Shown here piece by piece: positions 23,096 through 36,040 of a DNA stretch of 64,000 bases (positions within the stretch are counted from its first letter, which is position 1; the number at the start of each line of letters is the position of its first letter). The DNA comes from Phoronis australis (lineage: Eukaryota; Phoronida; Phoronidae), in NCBI GenBank assembly GCA_002633005.1, contig NMRA01000353.1, positions 232,975 through 296,974 of the forward strand, written 5' to 3'. The notes under the pieces were generated by a model. That model was not told the DNA's origin, did no database searches, and was given only the letters and a program-made list of their open reading frames with translations. A program made the translations under genes and the position numbers.

Positions 23096-23860
23096 CACAG
23101 ATTTTAGACAAAGGATGCCACTGCTATTGTTATAGTTCACAAGATATCATATTAACACTCACTGACCAGACCACGTAAAACACTCACATGTGCTTAGAAT
23201 GAGACATACTTGACAATAGATGTCGCCTTCAACCGAGGAAACGCAACGATTCGGCATTTCACCAGGTGGCGAGACCGTCTAGTCCAATGAGTAGCTCATT
23301 GGTCTCGTTCTCGAGTCATTGAAGTACACACCAAAACCCACAAACAAAACACACACCAGTCGATCAGCTGACGAATTGGAACACATGCAAACATGTTACA
23401 TATTGTATTACATTGTATTCGTTTCCGTAGGTTTAATATTCTCTTAACGTATTTGGTGCATGTCTGGCATCTCAGACACCCTGCTGATGAATCACGGCAA
23501 AAATCGTGCACATCAAAATTTTAAGACAGTCATGCAAAAGAAGGAAGATTTATTTTTCATCAAACAATGTTTGACAGAAAATGTTGGAGTGGTGTTTCGG
23601 TGCCCGGGTGTCTTGGCTGATCCCCGGGATTCCTGCTTTAAAGGTCGGGGTTCTTCGTGTTTTTCGGGCTCAGTGCACGGCTAGCTGTTTTCAAGGAGCG
23701 GGACTCTGTTCGACTCTGGGATATCTCTTTTCATCGGCGTCCCTGTTTCGATGGAACACCCTGTGTTAAGTGTTTTGTAATACATTTATTCTTTGTTAAT
23801 AACGGTTTTGTTTAATAGTGCCAAGTCCAATGTGTTTTTCGTAAATGATAAGCTTGTTTG

Positions 23861-24703
23861 CAGGCCCGTAGGAAGGTAAAAATTATTGGGGGGCACCGAC
23901 CGTGGTCGATACGTAACTTCTAATTTCGAAACCACTGCGTTACACTGGGGTGTATATATCAACGCTGTAAAATGAACTACTGCAACCACTAGGTACGTTT
24001 TGAATTATATGAAAAAAATATGTCTACTAGTAATAATAAGGTGTGTAACAGATCCTGTACTTTTAGAGTTAATTTTTTGTTAAGATTGCCTGGAAATTTT
24101 TGGAGCAACATACATGCCGCTCATACGATTACTCTTGCTGAACAGTAAGAATGAAGGTGTGAAATAATTATAAATGTTTTTATTTACTCTTCAACATAAA
24201 TCAGTGGACGTTGCCCTGCTGCACACAGGAACTCGGGCTGCAGTTAAGTCTAACGTGGTAAAAACCCCGAGTTGTGCCTTTCGCATTTCATTTCCTCGTA
24301 CAAAATCGTTTGCCACATCCACCAAATTTAGCTTATCGCACATGTCTTTGTGAACATGGAGCAACATTAAATGGTTCAACCCCCCCTGTCCCATTGTGGA
24401 ACGTAAATATGACTTAACACGCCTAAGAGCACTAAATGCTCGTTCGCTACTGGCATTTGTTGCAGGCATCACTAACAGCAAGTTTGCTAGTTTAATTACA
24501 TTTTCGATCAAGTGTTTTTGACCGGCTGATAATTTCTGCAAATGATCCACAACACGAGACAATGTTACCTCTTGACTACCATCCTGTGCATAATTGGCCC
24601 CAAACGTAGCCAGGTGACAGCGCAGTGTTGAATCAAAATCATCTTCATAAAAATTATTTAAGTATTAAATTATTTTATGTAAGCTATACTGCCTCCGCCT
24701 CAT
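23861..24703 (-). mobile_element. hAT transposon, 3' part with one terminus
   Basis: The terminus at 23861 reads caggcccgtaggaagg, a hAT-style end. Going right it contains the C-terminal part of a hAT transposase on the minus strand. The rest of the element is lost at the unknown base 24704. Copy B of the surrounding duplication lacks the element. Confidence 0.8.
24191..24655 (-). pseudogene. hAT transposase C-terminal dimerisation domain fragment
   Basis: The minus-strand frame reads FDSTLRCHLATFG upstream and then the hAT dimerisation signature MPATNASSERAFSALRRVKS, followed by YLRSTMGQGGLNHLMLLHVH. This is the C-terminal dimerisation region of transposases annotated as ZMYM1-like or TTF-finger hAT proteins. 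It normally supports transposase oligomers during cut-and-paste transposition. Only about 150 codons remain; the catalytic core is cut off by the assembly break at 24704, so the fragment may belong to a longer gene not assembled here. Confidence 0.88.
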
Positions 24704-24704
24704 N

Positions 24705-26074
24705 AAAAGGTTTAAAAAACGTGTGCTACTATGACCAGCCAGTGGGTACAAGTGGGCACAAGTAAAAACTTTCAAATGCATTTGAAAGTTTTCTTGCCCG
24801 ACAATACCTACTCCAAGTTTTAATGGAATTAACCACCACTGTCGTGGACATTTACAAAATTTTTGGACAAAGGCGGTTCCCTACAAATCAGTGCAAACAA
24901 GGTGCCTTTATTACGAGTCCACTCTATACAGGGAGATTCTTATTTCCAAGTGCACCCCCTCCCCCCCCTCACCCCGTCAACTCTACTGGAGACTTGCGTA
25001 TCTTAGGTCTTTACCCCATGCCTTTATGGCTCTATAATACGAAAGCTATTCGAAAAAACACAACACTGGGTAGAGAGAATCTCGCCAAGTTTGAGACGCA
25101 ACACCGATGCAGAATTTATGGTACGAATCGCAGAACTAATGCAAGCTCACGATGTTCAACACGAACAATGGAAATGGACCACGCATAGCCAGCGAATGGG
25201 ATTAATGAGTTGGACACTGGCTAAAAAGTTTATCTACTACGTTTGTTTGAATGAGGTGAATTCACAAAACGACGTCTTACCTGCGATCACTAACCTTATG
25301 TCCTGTAACTAACACAGATTTTAGACAAAGGATGCCACCGCTATTGTTACAGTTCACAAGATATCATATAACACTCACTGACCAGACCATGTAAAACACT
25401 CACATGTGCTTAGAATGAGACATACTTGGCAATAGATGTCGCCTTCAACCGAGGAAACGCAACGATTCGGCATTTCACCAGGTGGCGAGACCGTCTAGTC
25501 CAATGAGTAGGTCATTGGTCTCGTTCTCGAGTCATTTCATAAAGTACACACCAAAACCCATAAACAAAACACGCACCAGTAGATCAGCTAACGAATTGGA
25601 ACACATGCAAACATGTTACATATTGTATTACATTGTATTCGTTTCCGTAGGTTTAATATTCTCTTAACGTATTTGGTGAATGTCTGGCATCTCAGACACC
25701 CTGATGAATTACAAAAACCGTGCACATCAAAATTTTAAGACAGTCATGCACAAGAAGGAAGATTTATTTTTCATCAAACAATGTTTGACAGAAAGTGTGG
25801 GAGGGGTGTTTCGGTCCTCGGGTGTCTTGGCTGATGCCCGGGATTCCTGCTTTAAAGGTCGGGGTTCTTCGTGTTTTTCGGGCTCAGTGCACGGCTAGCT
25901 GTTTTGAAGGAGCGGGAGTCTGTTCGACTCTGGGATATCTCTTTTCATCGGCGTCCCTGTTTCGATGGAACACCCTGTGTTAAGTGTTTTGTAATACATT
26001 TATTGTTTGTTAATAACGGTTTTGTTTAATAGTGCCAAGTCCAATGTGTTTTTCGTAAAAGATAAGCTTGTTTG
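24705..26074. repeat. 1.4 kb duplicated segment, copy B, starting right after an n
   Basis: It begins at the base after the n at 24704 and follows copy A until cttgtttg. There copy A has the hAT insertion and copy B continues with tgttggtaacg, that is, an empty site. Confidence 0.92.
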
Positions 26075-29000
26075 TGTTGGTAACGAATCTGCCGTAAAGA
26101 CAAACTAGGCGGTCAAAATTTTACTTTCCATTTTCATGTTGTTTTTTGTGATATTATATTTTGAATGCAAAAATATATTAAAAAACTGCCAGTAGCATTT
26201 CCACATTGACAACTATTAAAATTTTACTGCATGCTACAGACACTGACCGGTCCACAAGGACTAAGAGTAACGTCGTAAAACCGTTTTGTCAGGCTGACAC
26301 GTTTTAACGTAAAACAGCTGACAAACTTAGAATTAGATGTATTGTGTGCGCGCAACCACGCCATGTTCAAAACACCACAGCGTCTACAGCGCCACTGATA
26401 TGCGATATTCACTCAGGAACCAAACCGATGTCATTTTGCAGATAAAGACTTCAACTGCTTATGCTTGAAGTGCTCATGAACAGTTATTTTTAAATTTTCA
26501 AATCATATTTGAAAACACGTTGTGTCCATCCCTGGTAATGTCTTCCTGGAAGTATGAAAGAACCAGCAAGATGGCCTGTGGCTGCCTGTTTTGCATACAC
26601 TAGGCGGGCGATAACTTTGTAAAAAAATGCTCACCCGTTATTTTCATTGATAAAATAAAGTGTAATAAGCAGTATGTATGTAAACAGTTATCTGTAAATG
26701 ATAGATTGGATATTAGTTCACTGCCAAAACTCAAATTATCTCCCTTGCAGTTTATCTTCCTAATATGCAAATTATAAATCATGAACCTGGCCAAAAAGTT
26801 GTGACCTGACCTTGATCGTAGGAAAACATGTTTGTCAACGGACGATTTTTAAAATGAAGACAAGTAAATTGCACCAGTGGTAACAAGACTGACTTTGTTC
26901 CAGACAAACTATTAGTAGTCATATGTGGTTGAGATTTTTGAGGGTTTCTGCCAGGTACCGAATCCAGAATGTATTTTGTCTGTCAGGGCATTTAGTGACC
27001 TTGCATGTATTGAACCTCATGGAATTGGTTTTGTGTGGTACCTCGAATGTATGTGCTGGCTCATTTTTTTGGGGGGGAGGGACCTTTTTTGGTTTCTGCC
27101 TGACCCATTCCAGAGTGCAATTTGTCTGTCATGGGTCATTTGGTGTTCAGTGCGGTACTAGTGTTCGTTTAAAATCAGTTTTGGCCGGTATCTCGAAAAT
27201 CTAGTCTAGCTCATTTTTGGGCGCTTTGTAAGGCCCCCAGGGGTCACACCCAGAGCGCAGACAACAGCAGACGTCCATTTCTGTACATACTGAGGTGGAC
27301 TCTAAATGCTCCCGTGGTCAGATGTTGGTACCTCGTTCATCTATGCTAAGTGCTCTGGGCTGCCAGTCTATCAGTTGATCGACTAGTTCCTAACAAAGAC
27401 TAGGCCTATCCGATCTATTTGGGTTCATAATTGATCTTAAAACGACGTTAGGTAACTCAGCAACTAAGAATGGCGCTCACTTGAAGGGCTGGCCTCGTGA
27501 TCATACTAGCAGTCGTTCATTTTCAACGACAACAACCCAAAAGCTCACACTCCGCATATAATAATATCAGGAAATCCACAGCACTGATACAAATTCGTTA
27601 TGTACAGAATAACTACAAAATAAGAAACAAATGGTGTTTTATTTCTTCTCTACATTTTCTCATGTGAAAGTAACGACTCCTATTAGGCTCGTCAATTCAC
27701 GTGACTTTTACAAGTAAGGAGGTCAATACAATGGAAACTTGACTGTATTTTGTGTTCGCACGTTGCGCTTTAAAGCCCGCAACGAGGCTAGCCAGCTAGC
27801 TTTATGCAGTAATTCAGCATCAAAAGTACAACTCCTGAGTAAAAATTTTATTTATAACAGCGTTTTACAAAGGATACGATTCAGCCCGGGGGTTCAGTGG
27901 GCCTGTGTCAATTTTAAATAGGGTCAGCAGCAAGAAGCGGCGAGGAAGAGGGATGTGCCCCAATAATACGCAAGCGGAGGAAAAACCTTGGTAATGACGA
28001 CCCGACATGTACTTGTTAGGCGGGGAGGCAGGGGCAGTTACCCCCCCTCCCCCCAACCGGAGGAAATGGTAAAAGACAGTGAAACATGTAGGAAAGAGAA
28101 CTTAAGATTAAAAAGAGAACATTTGTTTACGGCGTAACAGTCCACTATTTACCGGCCTTTGGCCACTTGCCGGGACCCTAGCTTTTTAAAAATGCATACT
28201 ATGTTTCCCAACGGGTACTTTACGATTTTTCTTAATAGTCCGAGAAGTTAATATGCAAGTCGTTTCCAGAGCAGATTCAGAGATTCAGACATGATTTATT
28301 TCATACTGACATTTTTAGAGAATGCAGAGTTGAGCTTCCTTTCTAGCAGGGAATAATAGATTCGGCCCCGTCTACGTGCGTCTACGTGCGTCTACGCCCC
28401 ACTACACGGTTCCTCGTTGCAATTTTTAATCGTTTGACGTGACGCATGAAGGAGAAGGGTTCTGGTGATATGAATAATAGACACTCATCTCCAGTTTCTT
28501 GTCTCTGTACGTTCATCTTAGTCGTCGCTCTTGAAGGAAGGTCCCGATGGTGGAATCATTTGTCACCTTTTCTCTTTACTCATAGTTAGTAACTAATGAA
28601 ACTGAAGAAAACAGTTGTAATGTCGGATTCCGAATGTTAAAAAAATATTGGCAACCACGACGGTAGTACCGTATGGAATCATTGATTTGTTCGTGACCGG
28701 TACGTACAGTATTACAGAAATCGGACCGAACGGCAAAAAACCGCGACACAGATGGTGAGGATTGTGAGGAAGAAGCTCGGCCACGTCACAAACCACAATT
28801 TATCGTCCTAATCAAGTCAGGATTGGCCTAGTGACGTTCACAGCGACATTTCGTTCGAAGAATCCTGAGACCCTGTAATGTCGGAGTCTGATGATTTCCA
28901 AAGTTTTAGATTTGAATAATTCAGTTCGACAATGGACTGCTCCAACAAACGATTCAGAAGTTCCAGTGACACTGCTCTGATGACAACCCTTCCGTTAAAA

Positions 29001-29129
29001 CGCCATCTGAACTCGAATGAGTAGATTTGTGGCATTCAACGAAATTATTCACTAGCTACCTCTAAAGTATAAAAGTATAAAAACATTTTTGTACTCTAGA
29101 TCTAGTTGTATGTCGCCTGTTCTGTATAC
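26075..29129. other. Stretch without a recognised gene
   Basis: Scattered short frames show no family resemblance. A diverged internal repetition lies at about 26930-27190 (gtttctgcc, tttgtctgtca and ggtacctcgaa recur). Otherwise I see nothing I can support. Confidence 0.4.
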
Positions 29130-29639
29130 CATAGGCGTAGGAAGGATTTGATGGTGAAGGGGGGCGGGGGGAGTCCTCACGGACATTCCATCTGGCATCA
29201 CAACTACGACACAGGGGTTGAGGGTCGATGTCATGAATGCAACTGCAATAAGAGCCGCATTTGTGTTTTGTTGTCTCCCTTGCTCCATAAGCTTGCATTG
29301 TATTATTGAATTACACTATAGTTAAAAGGAATTTTCAGTTAGGGAGAGGCGAAGTCAGAAAATGCTGAAGATTTGATGTCTAAAAACAGGAAATATTATC
29401 TCCAGGTGACATAAGTGTTACATTATGCTGACTGTTGTAACGTCTACTTTAACTCAGTGCGCATTGTCACTTACCGGATGAATTACGAAGAACAATAGGA
29501 AAGATGCTTTATTCCAAACTGCACATGAACAAAAGGCACCAACGCGTACTTAAGTACAGTACTCTAAGAAAAGTTGTCGAAAAACGCAGCCCTCCTGTCG
29601 TTAGCTGAAACAAATTTTCATGCTGTCACCCAGTCAAAG

Positions 29640-31591
29640 TAAGTCTGTCGCTTCCTTATGGACATGAAGAAGCATCGCGTTGTTCAATCTCCCCTGTGTC
29701 ATGGACAACCTCAGATATGACTCTAAGCGGATGAGTGACGAAAAGACTCTTTCATCTGTGGCTCTGGGATTTTTAGGTGCAATCTTACCAAAGTCACAAC
29801 CTCACTTAGCATATTCGTGGCGACCGACAACTCTTGTCTAATGCTCACCAAAGTCCAAATACTAGTTAGTTTTCTCAATTTTCCAAACTGTGGATTAGCT
29901 TTTGCCATATCAACAAGATCAGGAGAAGATCGATCTGGTGACTTAACTTTCTCAGATCAACATCTGTTTCTGATCACATCAGGTAATAATCTTTTGTCGT
30001 CTCCTGACTAAGCTGCACGAAGAGATCAGTTCTTCAATGGCTTTCGTGTTACTGAACCTCTCTAGGTAGAACCGCTTATCCATTCCTCCCATTACCTTGT
30101 CGAATAATTTCAGTACATCTGGTGAGAATATCCTTTGAGAGAAAAAACAGGTGACGAGTAGATAACCCTTCTTCAAATCTGTTTAGTGCTCGTAGGTATC
30201 TTGGCAGCACAGGTTCGTTGGTGAGATCTCTTACCTTCACACACAAAAATCGCCGTAAAAGGAATCGAACTCTCCTTCCTTTCTTAGCTTCAGGAGGTGA
30301 TGTTGTATCAACAGCTTCGCCAGTAAAACTTCTTGAACGGAGAAGTCCTTGCCTTGAATTATAGCGGACATTTACTGTGTCGAACTAAACTGCATATCCA
30401 AGTCGAATACTAAAATGTGTGAACATAGGCGAATTTAGTGGGGCAGCCCCCCCCCCTTGGCTGCCGCAAAAAATAAAACAGCAAAAAACGGAAATTCACA
30501 TGCGGCTGACGGGGGTGGAGGGGGCAGACCCGATTGCAAGTGTCCGGCTCAGACGACCCACGCAATCGTTTTCCCGTTTTTTTTTTTAGTCCTCCGTTAG
30601 TCTTTAGTAGAAAGGTCTAACAATTCAGTAATTCGAGCCCCCCTATCTTTCAGGCTCGGTGCGCGCATGCAATAGTGCTTTGCGCAATTGCCCGAGACAA
30701 AACGTTGCACCCCCTTATGATATCCTAGAACCGCCGCTGGTGAACAATGGTTCCACCTGAGCTAGCACACCTCGAGCTTGCTTTTTGTCCATACTCATCG
30801 TGTTGTTCATTGTTGAATTGTTCCACAGTGCGTTGAAGTGCTTCATAGTTTTCTACCACGGCTTTAATAGTCCCTCCCGGGCAGTCCATCTGGTAGGGCA
30901 CCAAGGTTTGATGTTCCCGTCACTATGAACTTTCTCCTTGCAGAGGCAGAAGAGAGGCGACCAGTTTATAAACTGAGATATTGCTTAAAATGTTAAGAGC
31001 ATATCTCAAAGATTTGCTTTTGCGTGTCGCATCTTGCTACATAAGATTTAAGCAATGCACGAAACAAAACGAGAAGGTCCAACGGTGTAGCAACCCCATT
31101 CAGTCCCCGACCATATGTTGCTTGCTCCATCGTATGCCTGTCCACGACAAAGAGCTAAAGGCAACAAAAAGCGTAGCAACACGTCCTGAATAGCTGCTGC
31201 AATGGTGTCTGCGTGAGTCGATGGCACGTTCATCAATGTGAGGAGATTTTCATGAATTTCCAAGTTGTCGTCGACATGTCTTACGCAAAAGGGACAGCTG
31301 CTCCAGATTTGAAATGTCTCTCACTCCATCTGCAAAAATAACAAACTATTTACCATTACGAATGTTGCTCAATAGCTGCCGCAACAGGAATTGTCCCATC
31401 AGTTTTATGTGTTCGTTGTCTGTATCTGGCGACAAATAATTATCTCCCTCCAACCATGGCAGCAGATCTGATGGGTCTTCATTCTGAAGCTTCAATAAAT
31501 GAAGGAAATTGCTTTCTTCCAGCTTGTGATCACGAATAGCTAGACTTTGAGGCAATAAAAATTTCAGACTTGACAACTGTTTCAGGAGCAT
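29640..31591 (-). pseudogene. hAT (ZMYM1-like) transposase pseudogene
   Basis: Minus-strand pieces, in order: a segment with RDHKLEESNFLHLLKLQNED and LMGQFLLRQLLSNI (31591-31346, as in the DUF4371 region); FADGVRDISNLEQ and VRHVDDNLEIHENL in shifted frames; LPLALCRGQAYDGASN (about 31180-31130), the typical CRGQxYDGASNM-like motif; PWCPTRWTA (near 30890); and at the C-terminus TDERVFSSLIRLESYLRLSM followed by LNNAMLLHVHKEA (about 29740-29640), the dimerisation signature. At least four frame changes and several stops, plus an inserted MITE, make it inactive. Intact relatives catalyse cut-and-paste transposition in the nucleus. Confidence 0.82.
30426..30739. mobile_element. hAT-type MITE inside the dead hAT gene
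   Basis: It is flanked by a 7 bp direct repeat gtgaaca (30419-30425 and 30740-30746). Its ends share ggcg-containing inverted termini (taggcgaatttag and, inverted, agcggcggttctagg). The interior is C- and G-rich (ccccccccc, ggggtggaggggg) without a frame. Confidence 0.7.
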
Positions 31592-31606
31592 GCATTTGTA
31601 TAGTGC

Positions 31607-32170
31607 TTGATCTTTTTTTCGGACATCAAAACGGAACCGTGCTCAATGAATGCTTATTCCGTTTTCTTGCTAAATGTTAACGGGTTTTGTCTAAGTGCTT
31701 TTCTACATGGAAATCAGTACACAGCAATTGTGATCACACAACGGTTCAAAAAGGGATGCAGTGGGGCACAAGGGAGCCATGACCGCACCTACTCAATTCA
31801 AAGAAGTATTTCAGCGCGCGTCTACATTGGCTTCTTAATTTGTTTCCGCCGTTTGGGAAGAAATTTCGCTTGCGCAGTCAGATCGAATGACGATTACCCG
31901 CCGAAATCGCAAAGACAAATCGTATGAAACAAACTTAAAAATAATAATACATATCTGCATTAATGTTTGTAATTAATTAAATAACAAAAATACAAAGTGG
32001 GAAATAATCGCTTCCCACATTTAGCCTCGTCGTCATTTCTGACTATGCCATCGTGACTCTGTAGTGAAACTGACAAGCATGATGATGCTGTACTTATTTC
32101 ATCTCTCGGAGAATTGCTGTAACTCTCGTTTTCTTTAGATTTTTTACTATGGAATCAACATAATCGACTA
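31607..32170. other. Stretch without a recognised gene
   Basis: An open frame (31607-31927) has no recognisable domain, and the remainder is AT-rich. Part may be the 5' remainder of the hAT element. Confidence 0.35.
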
Positions 32171-32171
32171 T

Positions 32172-32543
32172 TGGAGAGTATGGTACTGGCCAGTTGAAGT
32201 TGGATGCAGGGGATTTGTTGGGGAGTCAGTATGGAGGGCATTTCGTGCCAGGGTGACAGGAAAGGAAAGGAAGAAGGCAGCGAGCGAGCGGAGAGGGCGT
32301 CACAGTGGATATGGAAAAAGAGGAACGAACAGTGGTGCAAGAAGTCTAGAGGACGTGGGCAGGCTCCTGATGCTTCATCAGTGAAGTACTAGAAGAGACG
32401 AGACGAGCCATACAGTCCTGGACCGAGCCTGATCAACTCGGTTGGCGCACCTCCAAAGGTCATTGTGGACAGCGCCGAAACGGCTGAGGATGAAGACTAT
32501 CCACCTGAAGACAGGACTGACGCCAATGACATCAGAGCGTTTA
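32172..32543 (+). mobile_element. 3' end of a non-LTR retroelement, copy 1 (5'-truncated)
   Basis: It runs from ggagagtatggtactggcc to gacatcagagcgtttaa and repeats the last coding codons and 3' UTR of the larger copy (36031-36426). It lacks about 15-20 bp near 32270 relative to that copy. 5' truncation is the usual outcome of target-primed reverse transcription. Confidence 0.85.
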
Positions 32544-32797
32544 ATTTCTTTATGGGGACAGTGAGTGCTAGGAAGGACTGGCTGACGACTGGGAACAGCA
32601 CAGTGACAACCTGGAGAGACAGGAGGCAGCTGGGAGAGACCAGCATCTCAGGATGTGAAGGCTTGGTAGGCCGAAGCAAATCTCCCGCGAGGGGGAACCT
32701 GTTCATGATCGCTATAGGCAGATACTTTAAGAAATAGCCCCAGGGCCGCACGAGAGTGGGGGAGGATGAGCGACCCAACAGACAGAATTAGACGGAA

Positions 32798-35700
32798 TTG
32801 ACACAGGACAAAACACGGAAAACGAGACAGAACACGGATACAGCTCCAATAGTGACACGTGGATCAAGTCTGAGCTCAACGGCGTCAACACCAGGGAGGA
32901 GACAAAAGAGAAGGACTGTTAGACTGAACACACAACCTACTTGTGAACAAAGGGCGTTGAACAACCCAATTATCTGTATGTGCGGGAAAGTTTGCAAGAA
33001 CCATAGGGGGTTGCGGATTCACCAGGGCAAAATGGGCTGCCGCGCAGAACCGACAATGTCACAACGCACAGAGAAATCTGGTCAGACGGAGGAGGAGGTG
33101 GTTCAGGATGCAAACCACAGCGACCACAGCCTCCATATGACAGAGGAAGGCGACGGCGGGAGCAGAGAAAATGCAGCATCTGAAGGTAGAACAGCAGAAG
33201 TTGAGGAGAATAGAAAACAAGAAGAAAGGAGGAGAAGAGTTAAATGGCCACCTAGCACCAGTACAAGAGCGTGGCAAGAATTCGAAGAAGACGTGAGCAC
33301 CGTGATTAACACCACATCAGCAGGGGATGTTGATAAGAAGTTGACAGGTGTGACGAAATTTATCTACACAATGGGAGCAGGCCGCTTTGGATTAAAAGAA
33401 AACAGAACGCATTCATTGGGTCAAGGCAATGAAAACAGTAGCGAGACAGAGATCACGAAGATTAGGCAAGATTTGCGTAGGCTGAGCAGAAGATATCGTA
33501 TAGCACAGGAGAATAAAAAGGAGGGCTTAGCTGAGCTGAGACGGGTGCAAAGAGACAGACTGAAGACCCTGCGAAGAGCCGAGAGATCACGGCGGCATCG
33601 GAAAGAAAGGGCCAGGAAACGGACACAATTTACAGCAAATCCGTACCAGTTCGTGGCAAAACTACTCTGGAAAAAGAACTCAGGCAGTTTGGAGTGTGAG
33701 AAAGAAGAAGTGGGAAAGTTTTTTGAAGGAGACTTACAGTGACAGCAAGAGGAATGAGGACCTCGGAGAATTTGCTTCATTGATTAACCCGAACGAACCG
33801 ACTGTAGAATTGCACATGAGCCAACCAAGATTACATGAGGTTATGCAGATAATAAAGAAGGCAAGATCATCGTCAGCACCAGGACCAGACGGGGTGCCAT
33901 ATAAGGTGTACAAGAGCTGTCCAAGATTAGCCAAGATTCTGTGGAAGCTGCTTAGAGTTGCGTGGAGAAGATGTAGGTTAGCTGAAAGTTTTCACCACGC
34001 AGAAGGATATTTCATTCCAAAGCAAGACAAGGCGAAAGGTCTGCACGAGTTCAGGACAATATCTTTGCTGAATGTTGAAGGAAAGAACTTTCTGGCGACG
34101 GTGGTGAGGAGAATGACAGAGTTCATGATGGCGAACAAGTATATCGACATAACAGTGCAAAAAGGAGGCGTTTCAGGGTCTCAGGATGTATCAAGCATAC
34201 AAGTGTGGTTACCCAGGTCATCGAGGAGGCTAAGGAAAGGAAGGGGAATCTGGATGTACTGTGGCTTGATCTGGAGAATGCATATGGTTCAATACCACAA
34301 AGGTGGTCATGTTGACATTAGACCGGTACCATGTACCAGAGGCGGTAAAAGGAACGTTACAGGGCTATTCTGACAACATCAAGATGAGGTTCTCTGTGGG
34401 TAACTATGTTACAGCGTGTCAAAGATTGGAGGTGGGGATAATAACAGGATGTACAGTGTCGGTGATACTGTTCGCAGCAGCGATGAACCTACTTGTGAAG
34501 TCAGTAGGAGCGGAAAAGCAGAGGACCACTGTTGGAGTCAGGGGTCAGACAACCACCGACGAGAGCATTTATGGATGACGTGACTGTGACTACCAAGTCT
34601 TACACAGAAGGGAAGTGGGCACTGGAAGACCTAGAGAGGATAATTGCATGGGCACGTATGAAGTTTAAATCGGCAAAGTCAAGGAGTTTACTGCTTAAGG
34701 ACAGCAAGGTGGCAAATGAGAGATTCAGGCTAAGCGACGACGTAATACCAACAGGGAAGGAAAAACCAGTGAAGAGTCTGCCGGGAAAATGGTTCGACAG
34801 TACTCTCAAAAATGTTGTCAGTGTGGCTGCAATCAAAGGCCAAGTAGAAGACTGGATGTCAGCAGTGGATAAATTTGGATTGCCAGGCAAGTTTAAAAGC
34901 ATGGATTTACCAGCATGGAGTGCTTCCTAGGGCACTGTGGCCGCTATTGGTGTACAATGTTCCAACGTCAACAGCAGAGACAGTGGAGCATCTAGTGAGT
35001 TCCTTTCTACGTAGGTGGTTGGGTGTACCAAGGAGTTTTAGCAGTGTAGGATTATACAGCACTGGGTCCAAGCTGCAGTTACCCATCACATAGCTGGTGG
35101 AGGAGTTTAAAGTTGGGAAGGTGCGTCAAGTGTTAACTCTGAGGGACAGTGTCGACGAGAAAGTGCGAGGAGCCAGAGTCAGGGTCGATGTAGTAAGAAA
35201 GTGGCTTGCCTCACAGGCACTCAAGCAGGCAGAGGAAAGACTCAGGCACGAGGACATTGTAGGCACAGTTGCAGTGGGCAGACAAGGACTTGGTTTGTTT
35301 CCACAGGCACGTTGGGGAGAAGCGAGTCCTAAGGAGAGACGTAGCATGGGGCAGCAGCAAGTGAGAAGCATGTAAGAAGAAACAAGAAGAGCCAGAGCAG
35401 CAGACATGAGGCAGTAAGGCAGTTGAATGAATTGTCAGGGAGCTAGACAGAGGAGTTTGAAGAGGCAAGAGATCTGGACAATGCAGGGGAGCAGACTGAG
35501 GTTTTTGCTGAGGCCTGTGTATGATGTTTTGCCCAGCCCAACCAATTTGCGTGTGTGGGGTTAGTGGAAGACCCGACTTGTGTATTGTGTAAGAAACAAG
35601 CAAACCTGGAACACGTGCTGTCATCATGCTCATCAGCGTTATCAGACGGGCGATATACTTGGAGGCATGACCAGGTGCTGGAGGTGATCGCGGAGAGCCT

Positions 35701-36010
35701 CGAGAGGGAACGCAAGAAGGAACGAAAAGTGCTGAAGGGGCCTCAGTTTGTTACTTTTGTGCTGGCGGGTACGTCAACTCGGGGACATACAGGAGGAGAA
35801 TGTGTACTGAACACGGCAAAAGACTGGAAAATGAACTTCGATCTGTACCGAAGGATGACCTTCCCAAGTGAGACAGCGGAGACAAGTCTGAGGCCATACA
35901 TCGTGATGTGGTCACCGGCAACGAAGCAGGTAATATTGCTGGAGCTGACAGTGCCATGGGAAGAGCGGATAGAAGAAGCACATGAAACGAAGAAAGAAAA
36001 ATATCAATAG
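32798..36010 (+). pseudogene. Reverse transcriptase/endonuclease ORF of the non-LTR element, frameshifted
   Basis: Pieces in four or more frame changes: 32798-33742 (finger CMCGKVCKNHRGLRIHQGKM at about 32975-33040, then basic coiled-coil-like repeats); 33696-34373 (RT fingers with SAPGPDGVPYKVYKSCPRLA and RTISLLNVEGK); 34303-34578 (GIITGCTVSVILF); 34532-34930 (AFMDDVTVTTKS, the RT catalytic FMDD); 35097-35375; and 35555-36010 (knuckle CVLCKK..LEHVLSSC, then endonuclease LRPYIVM...VILLELTVPWEERIEEA). In relatives this protein nicks target DNA and primes cDNA synthesis from it. Here stops, frame changes and an RPY where relatives have RPD mark it as dead. Confidence 0.85.
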
Positions 36011-36040
36011 TTGTGCGAGGAATGTCGAAGTAGGGGGTGG

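Larger units (their letters stand above)
22437..23860. repeat. 1.4 kb duplicated segment, copy A
   Basis: It matches 24705-26074 over its whole length with scattered substitutions and small indels. It contains a 57 bp run of unknown bases (22668-22724) that copy B reads straight through. Copy A ends exactly where a hAT terminus begins (23861). Confidence 0.92.
29130..31600 (-). mobile_element. Degenerate hAT transposon with nested MITE
   Basis: The left end cataggcgtaggaagg at 29130 resembles the hAT terminus at 23861. From 31591 down to about 29640 the minus strand carries successive frameshifted pieces of a hAT transposase. The right terminus was not located. Confidence 0.7.

Noticed and set aside
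32497-33780. Minus-strand frames opposite the retroelement ORF
   Set aside because: Shadows of the plus-strand retroelement. Ser/Leu-rich translations of the complement show no domain.
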